DNA of 64,000 nucleotides from Desulforapulum autotrophicum (GTDB taxonomy: Bacteria; Desulfobacterota; Desulfobacteria; Desulfobacterales; Desulfolunaceae): assembly GCA_020723285.1 (NCBI GenBank), contig DYJE01000004.1:189668-253667 (forward strand), written 5' to 3'. Within the stretch, counting starts at the first letter, position 1; the number at the start of each line of letters is the position of its first letter. Both the position numbers and the translations under genes were made by a program. Below the pieces are notes generated by a model. That model was not told the DNA's origin. It saw nothing but the letters and a program-made list of their open reading frames with translations, and ran no database searches. Shown here piece by piece: positions 61,007 through 64,000 of this stretch.

Positions 61007-62119
61007 ATGGACGACAGGCAGTATATGGAAATGGCCCTTGCCCTTGCTGAAAAGGGAAAGGGGTTCACCTCGCCCAACCCCATGGTCGGCGCGGTGGTCG
61101 TCAAGAATGGGACCATCGTGGGACAGGGCTGGCACAAGGCTTACGGAGGTCCCCACGCCGAAGTGAACGCCATCGACGACGCCGGTGAAAACGCCCGGAA
61201 CGCCACCATCTACGTCACCCTGGAACCCTGCAACCACACCGGCAAAACACCGCCCTGCACCCGGAAGATCATCGACGCCGGAATTTCGAAGGTGGTGATG
61301 GCCATGGAAGACCCCAATCCTGTGGCGTCCGGCGGCGCGGAATTTCTTCAAAACCACGGCATCACCGTGATCAAGGGGTTGCTTGACGCCGAGGCCCGGC
61401 GTCTGAACGAAATCTTCATCAAACATGTCACGACACGAAAACCCTTTGTCATTCTGAAATACGCATCGACCCTGGACGGGCGCATCGCCACCCGCACCGG
61501 GGATTCCAAATGGATCACCAACGACCGTTCCAGGGCATTTGTCCATGAACTCCGCCATCTCGTGGACGGAATCCTGGTGGGGGTCGACACCGTCATCGCC
61601 GACGACCCCAGCCTCACCACCCGGATTCCTGATTTCGATGGCCGTGATCCCAGACGCTTTATTCTTGACACCCGGCTCCGGATTCCTGAAAACGCGCGGA
61701 TTCTCACCGACGGTTCAGGGGCCGGAACCTGCATTGTCTGCGGCCAGATAACAGACCTTGATCCTGAACGGGCCGCCAAGAAAAAACGTCTTCAACAACT
61801 GGGCGCGGAGGTCCTCGAAGCCCCGATTAAAAATGAACGGGTTGATCTTACGGCATTGATGGTTATGTTAGGCGCCAAGAACGTCACGAGCATCCTCATC
61901 GAAGGGGGAAGCCGTGTGCTTGATTCGGCGCTCAAGGCCGGAATCGTGGATAAAATCTGCGGGTTCTATGCACCGAAAATTCTTGGCGGAGATGACGGCA
62001 TTCCCCTGTTGCGAGGCGAGGGGCCGGAACGGATGAAAGACGCCCTGTGTTTTGAAAATCTGTCGCTCAGACGTTTCGGTGACGACATCATGATCGAAGC
62101 CTATACGGCGGCTCAATGA
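61007..62119 (+). CDS. ribD: Riboflavin biosynthesis deaminase/reductase RibD
   Basis: A 370-aa bifunctional enzyme: residues 1-145 are the deaminase (GGPHAEVNAIDDA with zinc His/Glu, LEPCNHTGKTPPCT with two Cys); 146-370 are the reductase (KPFVILKYASTLDGRIATRTGDSKWITN). Both steps convert the GTP cyclohydrolase II product towards 5-amino-6-ribitylaminouracil. ATG 61007 follows GTGGGG. The 52-bp gap after nrdR leaves no room for an FMN riboswitch. Confidence 0.95.
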   Translation: MDDRQYMEMALALAEKGKGFTSPNPMVGAVVVKNGTIVGQGWHKAYGGPHAEVNAIDDAGENARNATIYVTLEPCNHTGKTPPCTRKIIDAGISKVVMAMEDPNPVASGGAEFLQNHGITVIKGLLDAEARRLNEIFIKHVTTRKPFVILKYASTLDGRIATRTGDSKWITNDRSRAFVHELRHLVDGILVGVDTVIADDPSLTTRIPDFDGRDPRRFILDTRLRIPENARILTDGSGAGTCIVCGQITDLDPERAAKKKRLQQLGAEVLEAPIKNERVDLTALMVMLGAKNVTSILIEGGSRVLDSALKAGIVDKICGFYAPKILGGDDGIPLLRGEGPERMKDALCFENLSLRRFGDDIMIEAYTAAQ

Positions 62120-62139
62120 AAGGCAACGAAAGGACACGC

Positions 62140-62799
62140 ATGTTTACGGGTATCATCGAAGGATTGGGAACCTTGAGGGCTGTTTCACCCGCAGGCCTCG
62201 GCAAACGTTTCACCGTGGAAGCCGATTTCGATCTTGAGGGAACGAAGATCGGCGACAGCATCGCGGTGAACGGGGCCTGCCTCACGGCGGTGACCCTTTC
62301 GGGCCGCCTGTTCACCGTGGACGTGGCACCGGAAACCCTTTCGAAAACCACATTCATGTCGGCGAGACCGGGAGACCGGGTGAACCTGGAGCGGGCCCTC
62401 CGGCTTTCGGACCGGCTGGACGGGCATCTGGTGTCCGGTCACATCGATGGCACCGGGGTGATCAAAAGTAAGAACGATCTGGGCAATGCGGTGATCGTCA
62501 CCATTTCAGTTCCCACAGAACTCAGCCGATACATGATCAAAAAAGGGTCCGTGGCGGTGGACGGCATCAGCCTCACCATCAATCAGCTGGGAACGGACAG
62601 TTTCGAACTCAGCATCATCCCACATACGGCGAAAATCACCAGCATAGGGTTCAAGAAGCCCGGTGAAAACGTGAATATCGAAACCGATATCATCGGTAAA
62701 TATATCGAAAGGTTCATGGGTGGCAAAGGAGCCTCTGCGAGTGATTCCCAGGGCTCCGCCATCGACAGGGCTTTTCTGGTAAAAGCAGGATTTATATGA
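62140..62799 (+). CDS. ribE: Riboflavin synthase alpha subunit
   Basis: A 219-aa enzyme joining two 6,7-dimethyl-8-ribityllumazines to riboflavin. The two homologous halves start MFTGIIEGLGTL and LVSGHIDGTGVI, and GDSIAVNGACLTAV and KGSVAVDGISLTI are the paired ligand loops. ATG 62140 fits the invariant MFTGI start; AAAGGA lies upstream. It lies 20 bp after ribD. The symbol follows the ribD-ribE-ribBA convention. Confidence 0.94.
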   Translation: MFTGIIEGLGTLRAVSPAGLGKRFTVEADFDLEGTKIGDSIAVNGACLTAVTLSGRLFTVDVAPETLSKTTFMSARPGDRVNLERALRLSDRLDGHLVSGHIDGTGVIKSKNDLGNAVIVTISVPTELSRYMIKKGSVAVDGISLTINQLGTDSFELSIIPHTAKITSIGFKKPGENVNIETDIIGKYIERFMGGKGASASDSQGSAIDRAFLVKAGFI

Positions 62800-62815
62800 A
62801 AGGAGTTTTTTAGAC

Positions 62816-64000
62816 ATGCCAGTTATCAGCATCGAGCAGGCCATCAAGGACATCAAGGAAGGACGCATGGTGATCCTCGTCGACGACGAAGACCGGGAAA
62901 ACGAAGGCGATCTGACCATGGCGGCGGAGCACGTCACGCCGGAAGCCATCAATTTCATGGCGAAATACGGAAGGGGCCTCATCTGCCTGCCCATGTCGGG
63001 CCAGATGTGCGATGCCTTGAAACTGCCCATGATGGTGTCCGACAACACCTCCCAGTTCGGTACAGGGTTCACTGTGTCCATTGAGGCGAAAAAAGGCGTC
63101 ACCACAGGGATTTCCGCAGCCGACAGGGCCACCACCATTCTGACGGCCATTGCGGACAACGCCAAACCGTCGGACCTTGCACGGCCCGGCCATATCTTTC
63201 CGCTTCGCGCCCGGGGCGGCGGGGTCATGGTCCGCGTGGGTCAGACCGAAGGGTCCGTGGACCTCTCCAAACTGGCGGGGCTCAAACCGGCGGCGGTGAT
63301 CTGTGAAATCATGGACGAAGACGGCACCATGGCCCGCATGCCGTCCCTTGAAAAGTTCAGCGAAGAGCATGGCATCGGAATCTGCACCGTGGCGGACCTG
63401 GTGGAATACCGCATGAAAAACGAGTCCTTTGTCCGGGTGGCGGCGGAAACCGTCATCCCCACCAAGGTTGCGGGAGATGTAAAGATCATCGCCTACGAAA
63501 ACGATCTGGACAACCTGACCCACATCGCCATCGTGAAAGGCGAGATCGATCCTGAAAAGCCCATCCTGGTCCGGGTTCATTCCGAATGCATGACCGGCGA
63601 CATCTTCGGGTCCATGAAATGCGACTGCCGCGACCAGCTCCACAAGGCCCTTGACATGATCAACAAAGAAGGCAACGGCGTGCTTCTCTACCTCCGCCAG
63701 GAAGGCCGTGGCATCGGGCTGGTGAACAAGCTCAAGGCCTACGAGCTTCAGCGCCAGGGTTACGACACCGTGGAAGCCAACGAAAAACTGGGATTCGACG
63801 CGGACATGCGGGATTACGGCATCGGCGCTCAGATGCTGGCCAGTCTGGGGGTGAAGAAGATGAAACTGATGACCAACAACCCCAAGAAAATGATCGGTCT
63901 TGAAGGTTACGGTCTCTCCGTCGTGGAACAGTGCCCCATTGAAGTGGATTTCAACAAACACAATATCGGCTACCTGGAATGCAAACGGCTCAAAATGGGC
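62816..64000 (+). CDS. ribBA: Bifunctional DHBP synthase/GTP cyclohydrolase II RibBA (3' end beyond the window)
   Basis: An open frame of 395 codons running off the window. Residues 1-205 are 3,4-dihydroxy-2-butanone-4-phosphate synthase (VILVDDEDRENEGDLTMAAEHVT; SDNTSQFGTGFTVSIEAKKGVTTGISAADRATT). From about 210 follows GTP cyclohydrolase II, with VRVHSECMTGDIFGSMKCDC (zinc Cys258, Cys269, Cys271) and LYLRQEGRGIGL. About 400 residues is the expected total, so only a few are missing. AAAGGAG precedes ATG 62816. ribH and nusB usually follow. Confidence 0.95.
   Translation, partial: MPVISIEQAIKDIKEGRMVILVDDEDRENEGDLTMAAEHVTPEAINFMAKYGRGLICLPMSGQMCDALKLPMMVSDNTSQFGTGFTVSIEAKKGVTTGISAADRATTILTAIADNAKPSDLARPGHIFPLRARGGGVMVRVGQTEGSVDLSKLAGLKPAAVICEIMDEDGTMARMPSLEKFSEEHGIGICTVADLVEYRMKNESFVRVAAETVIPTKVAGDVKIIAYENDLDNLTHIAIVKGEIDPEKPILVRVHSECMTGDIFGSMKCDCRDQLHKALDMINKEGNGVLLYLRQEGRGIGLVNKLKAYELQRQGYDTVEANEKLGFDADMRDYGIGAQMLASLGVKKMKLMTNNPKKMIGLEGYGLSVVEQCPIEVDFNKHNIGYLECKRLKMG

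Overview
The window looks like chromosomal DNA of an anaerobic Desulfobacterota-type bacterium (the sulfate-reducer-like former Deltaproteobacteria). The inference rests on a methanogen/SRB-style nif order in which NifB carries a NifX-like tail, a Hdr-like iron-sulfur protein, many thiol-redox proteins, bacteriohemerythrin, and a rpmF-fab-rpiB-glyA-comEB-nrdR-rib block. I cannot name the species. No rRNA, tRNA, CRISPR array or transposase gene is visible.

Layout. (1) 1-9136: the distal part of a nitrogen-fixation cluster: nifE, nifN, nifB, a thioredoxin-fold [2Fe-2S] ferredoxin, a GlnD-like protein whose nucleotidyltransferase and HD motifs are both broken, and nifV. The spaces between the nif genes are filled by short palindromic repeats. 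(2) 9147-11756 (minus): a chemoreceptor and an exported rhodanese. (3) 12269-20246: an iron-sulfur (CCG/Hdr-like) protein fused to a VTT membrane domain and carrying an in-frame MITE-like insertion; an exported two-domain rhodanese; then a compact ArsR-led operon of thioredoxin-fold proteins, a DGC-type cysteine protein, a CcdA-like transporter, a 4Fe-4S protein, a 50-aa peptide, an exported CxxC protein and an ArsP-like permease. An IscU/NifU-like scaffold converges on it. (4) 20.7-29.4 kb: hemerythrin, a lipoprotein, a 25-residue-periodic Cys-repeat protein, two structured-RNA candidates, ppnP, an exported caspase-like protein, and a sensor kinase/periplasmic binding protein pair. (5) 29.8-39.9 kb: smc, a Na+/Ca2+ exchanger, a fused SpmA/SpmB-like protein, a hydrolase, and a hybrid histidine kinase cut by one in-frame amber codon and followed by a 243-bp tandem duplication. 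(6) 39.9-43.7 kb (minus): atuA-like gene, acyl-CoA dehydrogenase and TetR, with a palindrome at the promoter. (7) 44.2-55.0 kb: an AT-rich promoter region followed by a DUF2165 membrane protein, HAD phosphatase, lipid-anchored metallo-hydrolase, two MMPL/RND exporters, a LolA-like protein, a DUF1302-like beta-barrel and an AfsA-type hotdog protein; it looks like a lipid-like molecule synthesis and export system. (8) 55.1-64 kb: housekeeping genes gltX (minus), rpmF, fabG, acpP, rpiB, glyA, dCMP deaminase, nrdR, ribD, ribE and ribBA (cut by the window end).

How the parts work together. NifE/NifN/NifB/NifV build FeMo-co; the pseudo-GlnD is a plausible nitrogen-status adaptor. The ArsR operon reads as a metalloid- or thiol-responsive electron relay from cytoplasmic thioredoxin folds through CcdA to periplasmic CxxC proteins, next to an ArsP-type permease. 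The 44-55 kb cluster combines enzymes of A-factor logic (AfsA, phosphatase) with an inner-membrane-to-outer-membrane export route. The strongest candidates for undescribed biology are the ArsR/thiol-relay operon, the AfsA/MMPL export cluster and the double-dead GlnD. All functions are inferred from sequence reading without database searches.
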